From NCBI GenBank assembly GCA_964569315.1, contig CAZMUZ010000003.1, forward strand, positions 29,707 through 93,706: a stretch of DNA of 64,000 bases, read 5' to 3'. This document shows, piece after piece, positions 9,028 to 17,065 of the stretch; within the stretch, counting starts at the first letter, position 1; the number at the start of each line of letters is the position of its first letter. This DNA is from CADEFF01 sp964569315 (GTDB lineage: Bacteria; Pseudomonadota; Alphaproteobacteria; Dongiales; Dongiaceae). The position numbers were made by a program, and so were the translations under genes. The notes below the pieces were generated by a model. The model saw only the letters and a program-made list of their open reading frames with translations. It was not told the DNA's origin and ran no database searches.

Positions 9028-10047
9028 TTATATAGACTTATTAGAGGCGACCGGGCGCGTGAGCAGATTGCGCCGGGCGAAATCGACGATCGCGTCGCGC
9101 AGCGTCTCGGCGATCGGGCGCGGCTCGAAGCCGAGCTCGGCCGACGCCTTGCGATGGTCGAAGATCATCGGGCTGCCGGCGAGCCGCACGCCGGTCAGGG
9201 GTGCCACAGGCCGACGCTTGGTCGCCCAGGCGAGCGTCTCGAACAGGACCGCCGACAGATAGGCGAGGGCATAGGGCACGCGCCGCTTCGGCATCACGAG
9301 GCCGGTCAGCCGCTCGAGCTCCGCCAGCAGGGCGGAAAAGCGCAGATTGTGGCCGCCGAGGATGTAGTTCTCGCCCGTCTGGCCGCGCTCGGCCGCGAGG
9401 ATATGGCCGAGTGCGGCATCGCGCGCATCCACCAGATTGCATTCCCAGTCGAGATAGGCGGGCGAGCGGCCGTTCAGATAGTCGAGCAGCATGCGCGAGG
9501 GCGGCGTCAGATGGCGATCGCCCGGCCCGATCGGCATGGTCGGGTTGACGATGACGATCGGCATGCCGGACGCCGCGGCGGCGAAGGCGGCGCGCTCGGC
9601 GAGGAACTTGGATCGACAGTACGGGCCGGGCATGTCCTCGAGGCGCGCGGGCGCCGAGTTTTCGTCGATCACCGATCCGTTCGTCCGCCGCACGCCCTTC
9701 AGGATCGATTCGGTCGAGGTATAGACGACGCGCGGCGTCTTCGCCGTCCGCGCCGCCTCCAGAACCGCGAGCGTGCCGTGATAGTTGAGCTCGAGGAAGC
9801 TCTGCGGCCGCGCCGCCCAGAGATCGGGATTGGCCGCCAGATGATAGAGGCACCCGACGCCCTCGAGCGCGCTCGCCAGGGCGGCGGCATCGAGGATCGA
9901 ACCCTTGCGGACCTCGACCCCGTCCGGAAGCTCGGGCGCGCCGGCGATATCGAGCACGCGCACCTTCGTGCCGCGCCCGTGCAGCAGGCGGGCGAGATGG
10001 CTGCCGATGAAGCCGCCGCCGCCGGTGACCAGCGCAATCCCGGTCAT
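9028..10047 (-). CDS. hpnA: Hopanoid-associated sugar epimerase HpnA
   Basis: HpnA is an extended short-chain dehydrogenase that accompanies hopanoid genes; its exact reaction is not settled, though a role with NDP-sugars or side-chain sugars is assumed. The N-terminus has the NAD(P)-binding TGGGGFIGSHLARLL motif. The catalytic Ser/Thr and YxxxK are visible as VYTSTES and YCRSKF. Length is 339 residues with the ATG at 10047; an upstream extension of the frame runs into hpnC and is not used here. hpnC lies 13 bp upstream. Confidence 0.9.
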   Translation of the reverse strand: MTGIALVTGGGGFIGSHLARLLHGRGTKVRVLDIAGAPELPDGVEVRKGSILDAAALASALEGVGCLYHLAANPDLWAARPQSFLELNYHGTLAVLEAARTAKTPRVVYTSTESILKGVRRTNGSVIDENSAPARLEDMPGPYCRSKFLAERAAFAAAASGMPIVIVNPTMPIGPGDRHLTPPSRMLLDYLNGRSPAYLDWECNLVDARDAALGHILAAERGQTGENYILGGHNLRFSALLAELERLTGLVMPKRRVPYALAYLSAVLFETLAWATKRRPVAPLTGVRLAGSPMIFDHRKASAELGFEPRPIAETLRDAIVDFARRNLLTRPVASNKSI

Positions 10048-10060
10048 GCAGGGCCGATCG

Positions 10061-10930
10061 TCATGTGCGGGGGCCGAAGAGGGCGCGGGGACCGAACAGG
10101 GCATGGCCGACGCCCCAGAGCCCGGCCGAGAGAAAGGCGGGCCTGGAGAGAACGACGCGCTCGGCCAGCGGATCGCGGCGACGCAGCTCCTCCGCGAGGC
10201 GCCGGGAGATACGCCAGATGAAGGCGGCTTCCATGGCGAAGCGGCGATCGCGGAACTGGGAGGCGAGCGGGCGGGCGTCGCGAACCAGCAGGGCCGTTTC
10301 GTCGAGCAGCCGGTCGAGCACGCGCCGGAGCCCGGGCGTCGCGCGCGGCCGGTCGAGATCCTCGATCCCGCTTCCTTCCGCGGCGAGCCACGGTTCCGGC
10401 AGATAGACACGGTCGAGATTGCGATAGTCCGCCTGGCAGTCCTGCAGGTGGTTCAGCACCTGGAGCGCATTGCAGAGCGCGTCGGACGCGGCATAGCAGC
10501 GGCGATCCTCGCCATGGAGATCGACGAGATAGCGTCCGACCGGCGCCGCCGAGCGGATGCAATAGCCCATCAGATCCTCCCAGTCGCGATAGCGCCCCTT
10601 GACCGCATCCTGCTTGAAGGCATCGATGAGATCGAGCCCATGGCGCGCCGGCACGCCGGTTTCGGCGAGGCTCTCGCGCAGGCGATGCGCCTTGGCGAAG
10701 GCGGCGGGATCGCCGGCCCCTTCGGCGAGCGCGCGGGCGAAGCCTTCGAGCCGCGCGACCTTGTCGGCGGGCGCCAGGCCCGGATTGTCGGCGATGTCGT
10801 CGATCGCGCGGGCGAAGGCGTAGAAGCGCGCGACATGGGGCCGCAGACGCGCCGGCAGCAGCCAGGACCCGACCGGAAAATTCTCGTCGCCGGCGCCTTT
10901 GCCGGACGGGGTTTCGACTGTGGCCTGCAT
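10061..10930 (-). CDS. hpnC: Hydroxysqualene synthase HpnC
   Basis: HpnC converts presqualene diphosphate to hydroxysqualene. It has the same squalene-synthase fold as HpnD: ENFPVGSWLLP near the start is typical of HpnC, RAIDDIADNP is the first Asp motif, and LNHLQDCQADYRNLDRVYLP the second. Length is 289 residues from the ATG at 10930. It is followed by hpnA after 13 bp and preceded by hpnB after 44 bp. Confidence 0.94.
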   Translation of the reverse strand: MQATVETPSGKGAGDENFPVGSWLLPARLRPHVARFYAFARAIDDIADNPGLAPADKVARLEGFARALAEGAGDPAAFAKAHRLRESLAETGVPARHGLDLIDAFKQDAVKGRYRDWEDLMGYCIRSAAPVGRYLVDLHGEDRRCYAASDALCNALQVLNHLQDCQADYRNLDRVYLPEPWLAAEGSGIEDLDRPRATPGLRRVLDRLLDETALLVRDARPLASQFRDRRFAMEAAFIWRISRRLAEELRRRDPLAERVVLSRPAFLSAGLWGVGHALFGPRALFGPRT

Positions 10931-10974
10931 CGCCCTGATGTCCTAGCGCGACCGGCCGGAGGATGCCAGCCGCG

Positions 10975-12201
10975 TCATTCGGCCGCCGGACGGCCGGCGC
11001 TCTCGCGCTCGCGGGCGCCGCTCCGCGCATAGTCGCGCCCTTTCCAGCGATTGCCGCCGACGAACCAGTAGCGGCGCGCGGAATCGAGGGTCATCAGCGT
11101 GTAGAGCGATGCCGAGAGCGGCAGCAGGACGGCTTCCCACGAACGGCGGCCGTAATAGGCGAGCATCGGCAGATAGGAGGCAGCCATGGCGAGATAGGCG
11201 ACGCCGGCGAGCAGGCCCGCCAGCCGATCGCCATGCCAGGGCAGCGCGACGAGGATCAGGGGCGGTGCCAGATAAAGCAGCGCCATGCCCAGTATCGTGC
11301 CGATCAGCAGCAGGACGGAATGACGAAGCTGGGTGAAAGCGGAGCGCGCCACCATCATCCAGATCGGCGCGAGCCGGTCATAGACGCGAAGGCTCAACGT
11401 CTCGGCGGCAAGGCCGATCCACAGGCGCCCGCCGCTCCGCTTCACCGCACGGGCGAGCGCGCAATCGTCGATCAGACGCCCGCGAATGGCGGCGATGCCG
11501 CCGAGCGCGGCGAGGGGCCGCGCGCGCACCAGCACGCAACCGCCGGCGGCGGCGGCGGTGCCGCGCTTCGGATCGGCCGCCCAGGCGAAGGGGTAGAGCT
11601 TCTGGAAGAAATAGACGAAGGCCGGGATCAGGAGCCGCTCCCAGACGGTCCCGCAATGGAGCCGCGCCATCAGCGAGACGAGGTCGTAGCGGCCGGCTTC
11701 CGCCTGCCGCATCAGGCGATCGAGCGTATCGGGCCCGTGGCGGATGTCGGCGTCGGTGAGGAAAAGCCAGTCCGCCGCACCGCCGGCCTTCGCCGCCTCG
11801 ATGCCCTGCGCGACCGCCCAGAGCTTGCCGGTCCAGCCGGGGGCGAGCGGCTTTCCGGCCAGCACCGAGAGGCGTCCGCTGCCGTCGCGTGCGGCCAGCG
11901 CCCGCGCGATCTCGCCGGTGCCGTCGTCGCTGCCGTCATCCACCAGGACGATCCGGAACGGGCCGTCATAACGCTGGCCGAGCAGCCCTTCGAGCGTGGC
12001 CGCGATCGTCGCCGCCTCGTCGCGTGCCGGCACGATGGCGGTAACCGAGGGCCAGTGCGCCGGCGCGGGCAGGCCCTGCGGCAGCCGCTCGCGGGCGCGC
12101 CAGAAGCCGCCATGCAGCAGCAGCAGATAGAGCCAGGCGAGCAGCGCGAGCGCCGCCACGGCCTCGAGCGCGATCTGCAAGGTCGTGCCGTCGCCCGCCA
12201 T
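10975..12201 (-). CDS. hpnB: Hopanoid-associated glycosyltransferase HpnB
   Basis: This is a membrane-bound GT2-family glycosyltransferase of the hopanoid-associated HpnB type. It starts with one membrane segment (about residues 8-30), followed by a GT-A domain with TAIVPARDEA, VDDGSDDGT and the DxD-like FLTDADIRHGP, and a C-terminal block of membrane segments (about residues 285-365). Length is 408 residues from the ATG at 12201. The sugar donor and acceptor cannot be read from sequence. Only 6 bp separate it from the copD stop, so it is translated from the same message as copC-copD. Confidence 0.88.
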   Translation of the reverse strand: MAGDGTTLQIALEAVAALALLAWLYLLLLHGGFWRARERLPQGLPAPAHWPSVTAIVPARDEAATIAATLEGLLGQRYDGPFRIVLVDDGSDDGTGEIARALAARDGSGRLSVLAGKPLAPGWTGKLWAVAQGIEAAKAGGAADWLFLTDADIRHGPDTLDRLMRQAEAGRYDLVSLMARLHCGTVWERLLIPAFVYFFQKLYPFAWAADPKRGTAAAAGGCVLVRARPLAALGGIAAIRGRLIDDCALARAVKRSGGRLWIGLAAETLSLRVYDRLAPIWMMVARSAFTQLRHSVLLLIGTILGMALLYLAPPLILVALPWHGDRLAGLLAGVAYLAMAASYLPMLAYYGRRSWEAVLLPLSASLYTLMTLDSARRYWFVGGNRWKGRDYARSGARERESAGRPAAE

Positions 12202-12207
12202 GCCGGA

Positions 12208-13857
12208 TCAGCTCTCCCGATAGAGCAGCAGGATGACGCCGACGAGGACGAAGCAGGGCGGCCAGACCCAGGCGGCGAAGCGGGAGGCCGGCGGCTCGAG
12301 CCTGAGCTCGAGCCAGCGCGCGGCGGCGATGGCGACGCCGAGAAGCGCGATCGGCAGATGCGTGACCTCGGCGAGCAGCAGCTCCTTCACATTGGTCAGC
12401 ATATGCGCGTGGCTGAGCAGGAAGGCCGCACCGCCCGCCACCAGGATCGGAAACACCAGGGCATAGCCCTTGGGCCGGAGGCGTCCGGTGCGCACGGCCC
12501 ATTCGAAGAGGCCGAACAGCACGATGAGCAGCATGAAGAACTTGTGCTGCACGAACTCGGGATTGCGCAGGCTCTCGAAGAAGCCGAGCTCGCCGATCGG
12601 CCAGCTCTCGGCTTCGGAGCGGAAGAACAGGAAGAAGGCGAGACCCAGCAGCAGCAGCGGCCAATGCCGGGCCCAGGGCGCGATGCCGGCGCGTTCCGCC
12701 AGCGCCAGCAGCCCGATCGCCAGCACGAAGATCCCGGCCCAATGGTGGTTATATTCCGACCAGGCGATGTCCGCGGCATTGCGCGGCAGCGGCGCGGTGC
12801 CGCCCGGCACGAAGGCCTCGTGATGCGGCGCTTGCGTCGCGGCGGCGCTGCGGTCGATCTCCGCCTGGCGTTGCGCGATGGCGAGGCTCGAATAAGCCGG
12901 GCTTTCGAGGCTCGGCCAGCGCGGGGCGAAGCGCGCGGCGTAGTCCTCGAGCGTGACGCGGTCCTGCACCAGATCGATCGCGGGCGGCAGCGAGGTGATC
13001 GAGGCGGCGGCCAGCAGCACGGCGACGCCGATGCCGATCTCCACCTCGCAGAAGCGCAGGAGCCGGAGCGTCGGCGTGGCCGGATCGCGCGCCAGCCGCC
13101 CGATCAGGCGGTTGTTGAGGAAACCGAGGAAGAGAAGGCCGAGGAAGAGCATCGACTTGGTCAGCACCATCATCCCGTAGGCGGTGCCGTAAAGCGCCGG
13201 AAAGGAGCCGATCAGGATGAAAGCGAGGCCGAGCCCGCCGACGAGAAGCGCGGCCACCGCGCCCATCGCCATGGCCGAGAAGCGCCGGCCGATGCGCAGG
13301 CGATCCTGCGGGCTCGGGCAGAGACGGAGGCCGATCAGGAGATAGGGGATGCCGCCGATCCAGAGGCCCGCCGCGACGCGATGGAGCAGCGTCAGCCCGA
13401 GCAGCAGCGCCCGGTCCTCGAGGCGCGCGGCGGCATGGCTCGACGCCAGGCTCGCCGCCATCATGCCGGCGCCGAGCGCCAGCAGCAGAAACCATGGCGC
13501 ACCGGGCTTCGCCCGGCGCGCGACTGCGAAAAGCGCGAGGCCGAAGAGGATCTTGGCGAGGCCGGCCTCGAAGAACCCGGCGCCGAGGATGCGCGCGAAA
13601 TCGAGGCTGCTTGCGAGGACCGTCGCGTTGAGGGCGAGCTCGGCGGCTTCGAGGAGTGCGGCGGCGAATGCGCTCCAGGCGAGCAGCGCGAAGCTGCGGC
13701 GGCGCAGCGCCACGCCGCCCTCGCCCAGGGCCGCCGCGAAGGGCAGGGCCAGAAGCAGCAGGAAGGCGATGCCGCCGAGCGTCAGGGTTTCCGCAACGAG
13801 CGAGAAGCCGTGCAGCAGGACCGTGAGATAGCCGAAGATATCGGCGAGCAGGCTCAT
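12208..13857 (-). CDS. copD: CopD-family copper-resistance membrane protein
   Basis: This is a 549-residue protein with many hydrophobic segments across its length, consistent with the CopD family of inner-membrane copper uptake/handling proteins. The N-terminal half (to about residue 290) matches CopD in layout, with conserved histidines such as LHGFSL and LTLLHRVAAGLWIGG. A loop follows (about 315-380), then a further membrane half with SEYNHHWAGIF, QHKFFMLL and LLSHAHMLTNVKE, all His-containing and possible copper sites. The second half makes it longer than plain CopD proteins (about 300 residues). It lies 13 bp after copC and 6 bp before hpnB. Confidence 0.8.
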   Translation of the reverse strand: MSLLADIFGYLTVLLHGFSLVAETLTLGGIAFLLLLALPFAAALGEGGVALRRRSFALLAWSAFAAALLEAAELALNATVLASSLDFARILGAGFFEAGLAKILFGLALFAVARRAKPGAPWFLLLALGAGMMAASLASSHAAARLEDRALLLGLTLLHRVAAGLWIGGIPYLLIGLRLCPSPQDRLRIGRRFSAMAMGAVAALLVGGLGLAFILIGSFPALYGTAYGMMVLTKSMLFLGLLFLGFLNNRLIGRLARDPATPTLRLLRFCEVEIGIGVAVLLAAASITSLPPAIDLVQDRVTLEDYAARFAPRWPSLESPAYSSLAIAQRQAEIDRSAAATQAPHHEAFVPGGTAPLPRNAADIAWSEYNHHWAGIFVLAIGLLALAERAGIAPWARHWPLLLLGLAFFLFFRSEAESWPIGELGFFESLRNPEFVQHKFFMLLIVLFGLFEWAVRTGRLRPKGYALVFPILVAGGAAFLLSHAHMLTNVKELLLAEVTHLPIALLGVAIAAARWLELRLEPPASRFAAWVWPPCFVLVGVILLLYRES

Positions 13858-13870
13858 CGGCCGGGAAGGC

Positions 13871-14260
13871 TTAAGGGGCGGAGACGCTGAAGGGCAAGGT
13901 GCCGCGCGTGATATGGCCGTCGACCGACAGCACCTGCCATTGCAGGCTGTAGGCGCCCGGCGTCAGCCCGTCGGCCTTCGCATCGAGCCGGTCGTCGCTT
14001 TCCTGCGGCAGGATCGCGAGCGGCGAGGCCGTGCCGTCCGGACGCTGGAGAACCAGCTCCGAGCGGGCGGAATCGATCCGGCTGTTGAAGCGGATCGTCA
14101 GATCGGCGGTCGGCCCGGCGATCGCAGCACCGGGCGCCGGCACCGAATCGACGACGATGGCATGGGCCTCGGCAGGTCCGGCGAACAGCGATCCGATGGC
14201 CAGGGCGAGAGCCAGGCATGCGCCGAGCAGCGGGCGCCGGTTCGGAAGGATCGATGCCAT
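13871..14260 (-). CDS. copC: CopC-like periplasmic copper-binding protein
   Basis: This is a 129-residue precursor. A signal peptide (hydrophobic stretch at residues 12-28) ends at GPAEA, so the mature protein starts with His (HAIVVDSVPAPGAA), the N-terminal copper-ligand arrangement of CopC proteins. The second diagnostic motif, VDGHITRG, lies near the C-terminus, and NSRIDSARSELVL is the middle CopC signature. Methionine-rich Cu(I) site residues are not seen, so it is probably a Cu(II)-only CopC. It pairs with copD at 13 bp. Confidence 0.85.
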   Translation of the reverse strand: MASILPNRRPLLGACLALALAIGSLFAGPAEAHAIVVDSVPAPGAAIAGPTADLTIRFNSRIDSARSELVLQRPDGTASPLAILPQESDDRLDAKADGLTPGAYSLQWQVLSVDGHITRGTLPFSVSAP

Positions 14261-14388
14261 GCGAAGGACCCTAGGACGGTGCGCAAAGCCAACAGGCGGT
14301 GCGCAAAGCTAATAGCCGGACGGGCGCGAGGCGTCAAACCGCGGAACGCCGCGGGGTGCCCTTCCGAGATCGCCGAAACGGCGGAGAA

Positions 14389-15597
14389 TCAGGCGCGGGA
14401 CTGGACCTGGCGGGCCGCCTCGTTCCGCGAGGACCGATCGAGCGCGTGGATGTCCTCGAGGCTGCCGGCGGCGGCGCCGTTCACCCGATCGAGGCAGGCC
14501 TCGACCACGCGCGCGATATCGAGGAAGCCGATGCGCCCGTCGAGGAAGGCCTGCACCGCCACCTCGTTCGCGGCATTGAGGATGCAAGGGGCGCCCTGCC
14601 CCGCCTTCAGCGCGGCGCGCGCGAGCCGCAGCGCCGGAAAGCGGATCTCGTCCGGCGCCTCGAAATGGAGGGCCGCGATGCGCACGAGGTCGAGACGTTC
14701 GGCGGGAGCGGCCATGCGCTTCGGCCAGGCGAGCGCATAGGCGATGGGGGTGCGCATGTCGGGGCTGCCGAGCTGCGCCAGCACCGAGCCGTCGACATAG
14801 GCGACGAGGCTGTGCACCACCGATTCCGGATGCACCAGCACCTCGATGCGGTCCTCCGGCAGGCCGAAGAGGTGATGCGCCTCGATCACCTCGAGGCCCT
14901 TGTTCATCATGGTCGCGGAATCGATCGAGATCTTGGCGCCCATGCTCCAGTTCGGATGCTTGACCGCTTCCGCGGGCGTGGCGCGCCCCATCGTCTCCGC
15001 GGTCGCCTTGCGGAAGGGGCCGCCCGAGGCGGTGAGGATGATGCGATCGACCGCGTCGCGCCGCTCGAACTCGAACACCTGGAAGATGGCGCTATGCTCG
15101 GAATCGACCGGCAGCAGCGTTGCCTCGTGACGGCGCACCTCGCTCATCATGAGATGACCGGCGCAGACCAGCGTCTCCTTGTTCGCGAGCCCGACGATGG
15201 CGCCGCGGCGTACCGCCGCGAGGGTCGGCCGGAGGCCGGCCGCGCCCACGATCGAGGCCATCACCCGGTCGGCAGGCCGCTCCGCCGCCTCGACCACCGC
15301 TTCGGCCCCGGCTGCGACCTCGATGCCGCTGCCGGCGAGCGCCGATTTCAACGCGCCATAGCGATCGGGATTGGCGACCACGGCGATCTTCGGGCGAAGC
15401 TCGATCGCCTGCTTCGCCAGCAGCTCGACATTGTCGAACCCGGTCAGCGCCTCGAGCAGGAAGGCTTCGGGCTGGCGGCGGATGAGGTCGATGGTGTTGC
15501 AGCCGACCGATCCGGTCGAACCCAGGATCGTGACGCTGCGGGGGGCTTCCTTGGGAAGAGCGCGCAGGGCGATATCGCGTCGGGCGCGGGTTGGCAT
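14389..15597 (-). CDS. dxr: 1-deoxy-D-xylulose 5-phosphate reductoisomerase Dxr
   Basis: Dxr converts DXP to MEP with NADPH, the first committed step of the MEP pathway. It has the NADPH loop ILGSTGSVGCNTIDLI, LANKETLVCAG, the metal/substrate region around ASGGPF and HPNWSMGAKISIDSATMMNKG. Length is 402 residues from the ATG at 15597; the open frame before that is rejected because it lacks family sequence. It lies 128 bp upstream of copC on the same strand, so it may head the copCD-hpn transcription unit or be separate. An inverted repeat lies 30 bp upstream of the start. Confidence 0.95.
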   Translation of the reverse strand: MPTRARRDIALRALPKEAPRSVTILGSTGSVGCNTIDLIRRQPEAFLLEALTGFDNVELLAKQAIELRPKIAVVANPDRYGALKSALAGSGIEVAAGAEAVVEAAERPADRVMASIVGAAGLRPTLAAVRRGAIVGLANKETLVCAGHLMMSEVRRHEATLLPVDSEHSAIFQVFEFERRDAVDRIILTASGGPFRKATAETMGRATPAEAVKHPNWSMGAKISIDSATMMNKGLEVIEAHHLFGLPEDRIEVLVHPESVVHSLVAYVDGSVLAQLGSPDMRTPIAYALAWPKRMAAPAERLDLVRIAALHFEAPDEIRFPALRLARAALKAGQGAPCILNAANEVAVQAFLDGRIGFLDIARVVEACLDRVNGAAAGSLEDIHALDRSSRNEAARQVQSRA

Positions 15598-15626
15598 CGC
15601 TTTTCGGCTCCGTCCCTGTTGCGATG

Positions 15627-15648
15627 ACCGTAGCATGAAATCTACGGT
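15627..15648. promoter_or_regulatory. Inverted repeat upstream of dxr
   Basis: Perfect 7-bp arms ACCGTAG (15627-15633) and CTACGGT (15642-15648) are separated by 8 bp, starting 30 bp before the dxr ATG. This could be an operator or an mRNA hairpin in the leader. The heptamer ACCGTAG also occurs inside the palindrome of the cys promoter (20518-20524). Confidence 0.4.
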
Positions 15649-15760
15649 GGCGGGGAGTGGTTTCGAGGCCATCTCGCGGGCCTGCCCCGGAAGGCGCGGG
15701 TTGTGCCACGGCGCCGCCCGCAGGATCAACGGGAATTATCGAAGTGGGTTGCAGGCTTTC

Positions 15761-15793
15761 CGCGGGGCCGCGGCCCCGCGCGGGCGCTGCCCG
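15761..15793 (-). terminator. GC-rich hairpins after the cys operon
   Basis: Twenty bases downstream of the cysH stop lie two adjacent dyads: CGGGC/GCCCG with a 3-nt loop (15781-15793) and a perfect 20-bp palindrome at 15761-15780. No T-run follows, so this may be a transcript-end stabiliser or a factor-assisted stop rather than a classic terminator. Confidence 0.4.
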
Positions 15794-15812
15794 CCCGGCC
15801 CTGGGAATGGTT

Positions 15813-16553
15813 TCAGGCCGCTTCTGTCTTCCGGCCGGGCGCCGGCAGGTGAATGCCGCATTCCGTCTTGTCGAGGCCGCGCCAGCGGCCGGCGCGCGCA
15901 TCCTCGTCGGGACGGCTCCGCTCCGAGCAGGGAATGCAGCCGACCGACTGGAAGCCGTCGGCCTGCAGCGGGTGATGCGGCAGCTCGTGCCGGTCGAAAT
16001 AGGCGGCGATGTCCTCGCGGCTCCACTGCGCCAGCGGGTTGACCTTGATGCGGCCTTCGGCGGATTCGACGGTCGCGATCGCGCTACGCAGATTGCCCTG
16101 ATAGCGCTTGCGGCCGTTGATCCAGGCGTCGAAGCCTTCGAGCGCGCGGGCGAGCGGCTCCACTTTCCGCAAGGCGCAGCAGGCGTCGGGATTGGTGTAC
16201 CAGAGCGTGCCGTCGCCGTCGCGCTTCGCGAGCTCCACCGGATCGGGCGTCACGATGCGCACGTCCTTGAGGCGCAGCCGCTCGATGAGCGCGTCGCGAT
16301 AGCGCCGGGTCTCGCCGAAGAGCTTCCCGGTATCGAGGAACACGACGGGCGTCTTCGGATCGACCGCCGCGACCATATGCAGCAGCACCGCCGCCTCGGT
16401 CCCGAAGGAAGAGACGAGCGCGATCGATCCGGGAAACTCCCGGCGGATCATGGCGTCGAGAAGCGCCACGCCGCCGGTCGCGCCATAGGCGGCATCGAGC
16501 GCCGCGGCGCGCGCGGCGACCGCGGTTTCGCGGCTGTTGCTTTCGGCGTTCAT
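15813..16553 (-). CDS. cysH: Phosphoadenylyl/adenylyl-sulfate reductase CysH ([4Fe-4S] type)
   Basis: CysH reduces PAPS or APS to sulfite with thioredoxin. The two cysteine pairs of the iron-sulfur subclass are present (ACCALRKVEPL and VGCIPCSE), which argues for APS reduction or dual specificity; the catalytic C-terminal ECGIHL is intact. The ATP-PPase-type loop VSSFGTEAAVLLHM and FLDTGKLFGET bind the nucleotide. It is 246 residues long from the ATG at 16553, which overlaps the DUF934 stop by 4 bp. It is the last gene of the cys operon. Confidence 0.94.
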   Translation of the reverse strand: MNAESNSRETAVAARAAALDAAYGATGGVALLDAMIRREFPGSIALVSSFGTEAAVLLHMVAAVDPKTPVVFLDTGKLFGETRRYRDALIERLRLKDVRIVTPDPVELAKRDGDGTLWYTNPDACCALRKVEPLARALEGFDAWINGRKRYQGNLRSAIATVESAEGRIKVNPLAQWSREDIAAYFDRHELPHHPLQADGFQSVGCIPCSERSRPDEDARAGRWRGLDKTECGIHLPAPGRKTEAA

Positions 16554-17065
16554 GAGGCCCTCGCGAGCGGCCGGTGCGGATGGCGCAGATCCCGCGCCGG
16601 CGTCCGGTCGTCCGTCGCCGGCTGATAGAAGACGCTCATCTCGCCGAGCTTCTGCCGCCAGGCGCCGAGCGGATCCTTGTCCACGATATCGAAGGCATCG
16701 AAGCCGCAGCGATGCATGTAGAGAAGCGAATCGCGCAGCACGCGGCCCACGGCGCGGATCTCGCCCTTGTAGCCATAGCGCGTGCGCAGCAGATGCGCCG
16801 TCGAATAGCCGCGTCCGTCGTTGAACTTGGGGAAATCCACCGCCACGAGGGCGAAGCGGTCGATGTCGGCGGCGAGCGCTTTGATATCGTCGCCCGCCTC
16901 GATCTTGATCCCGGTCGGCGCGTTGCGCCCGGCGAACCGCTCGCGTTCCTTGAGCCAGCGCTTGGCGGTGACGACGACCGCGCCCTCGGCCGGAATCTCG
17001 TCCGCCTCGGCGACGAAGCGCCACGCGTCGTCGGCGACGAGCAGGCCGTTCCTAACGAGCGCCAT
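16550..17065 (-). CDS. DUF934 protein, sulfite-reductase companion
   Basis: This is a 171-residue protein of the DUF934 family, which is widely found between cysI and cysH in proteobacteria. The core shows FALVAVDFPKFNDGRGYSTAHLLRTRYGYKGEIRAVG in shortened family form (key parts FPKFNDGRGYS and LRTRYGYKGE). No catalytic motif is known. The start at 17065 overlaps cysI by 14 bp and its stop overlaps the cysH ATG, so it is translated as part of the operon. A supporting role in sulfite reduction is inferred from context only. Confidence 0.88.
   Translation of the reverse strand: MALVRNGLLVADDAWRFVAEADEIPAEGAVVVTAKRWLKERERFAGRNAPTGIKIEAGDDIKALAADIDRFALVAVDFPKFNDGRGYSTAHLLRTRYGYKGEIRAVGRVLRDSLLYMHRCGFDAFDIVDKDPLGAWRQKLGEMSVFYQPATDDRTPARDLRHPHRPLARAS

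Noticed and set aside
10963..13890. 975-codon plus-strand open frame across hpnB and copD
   Set aside because: It is antisense to two genes with clear family motifs; its Arg/Glu/Gln/His-rich translation has no motif. Long false frames are common at this GC content.
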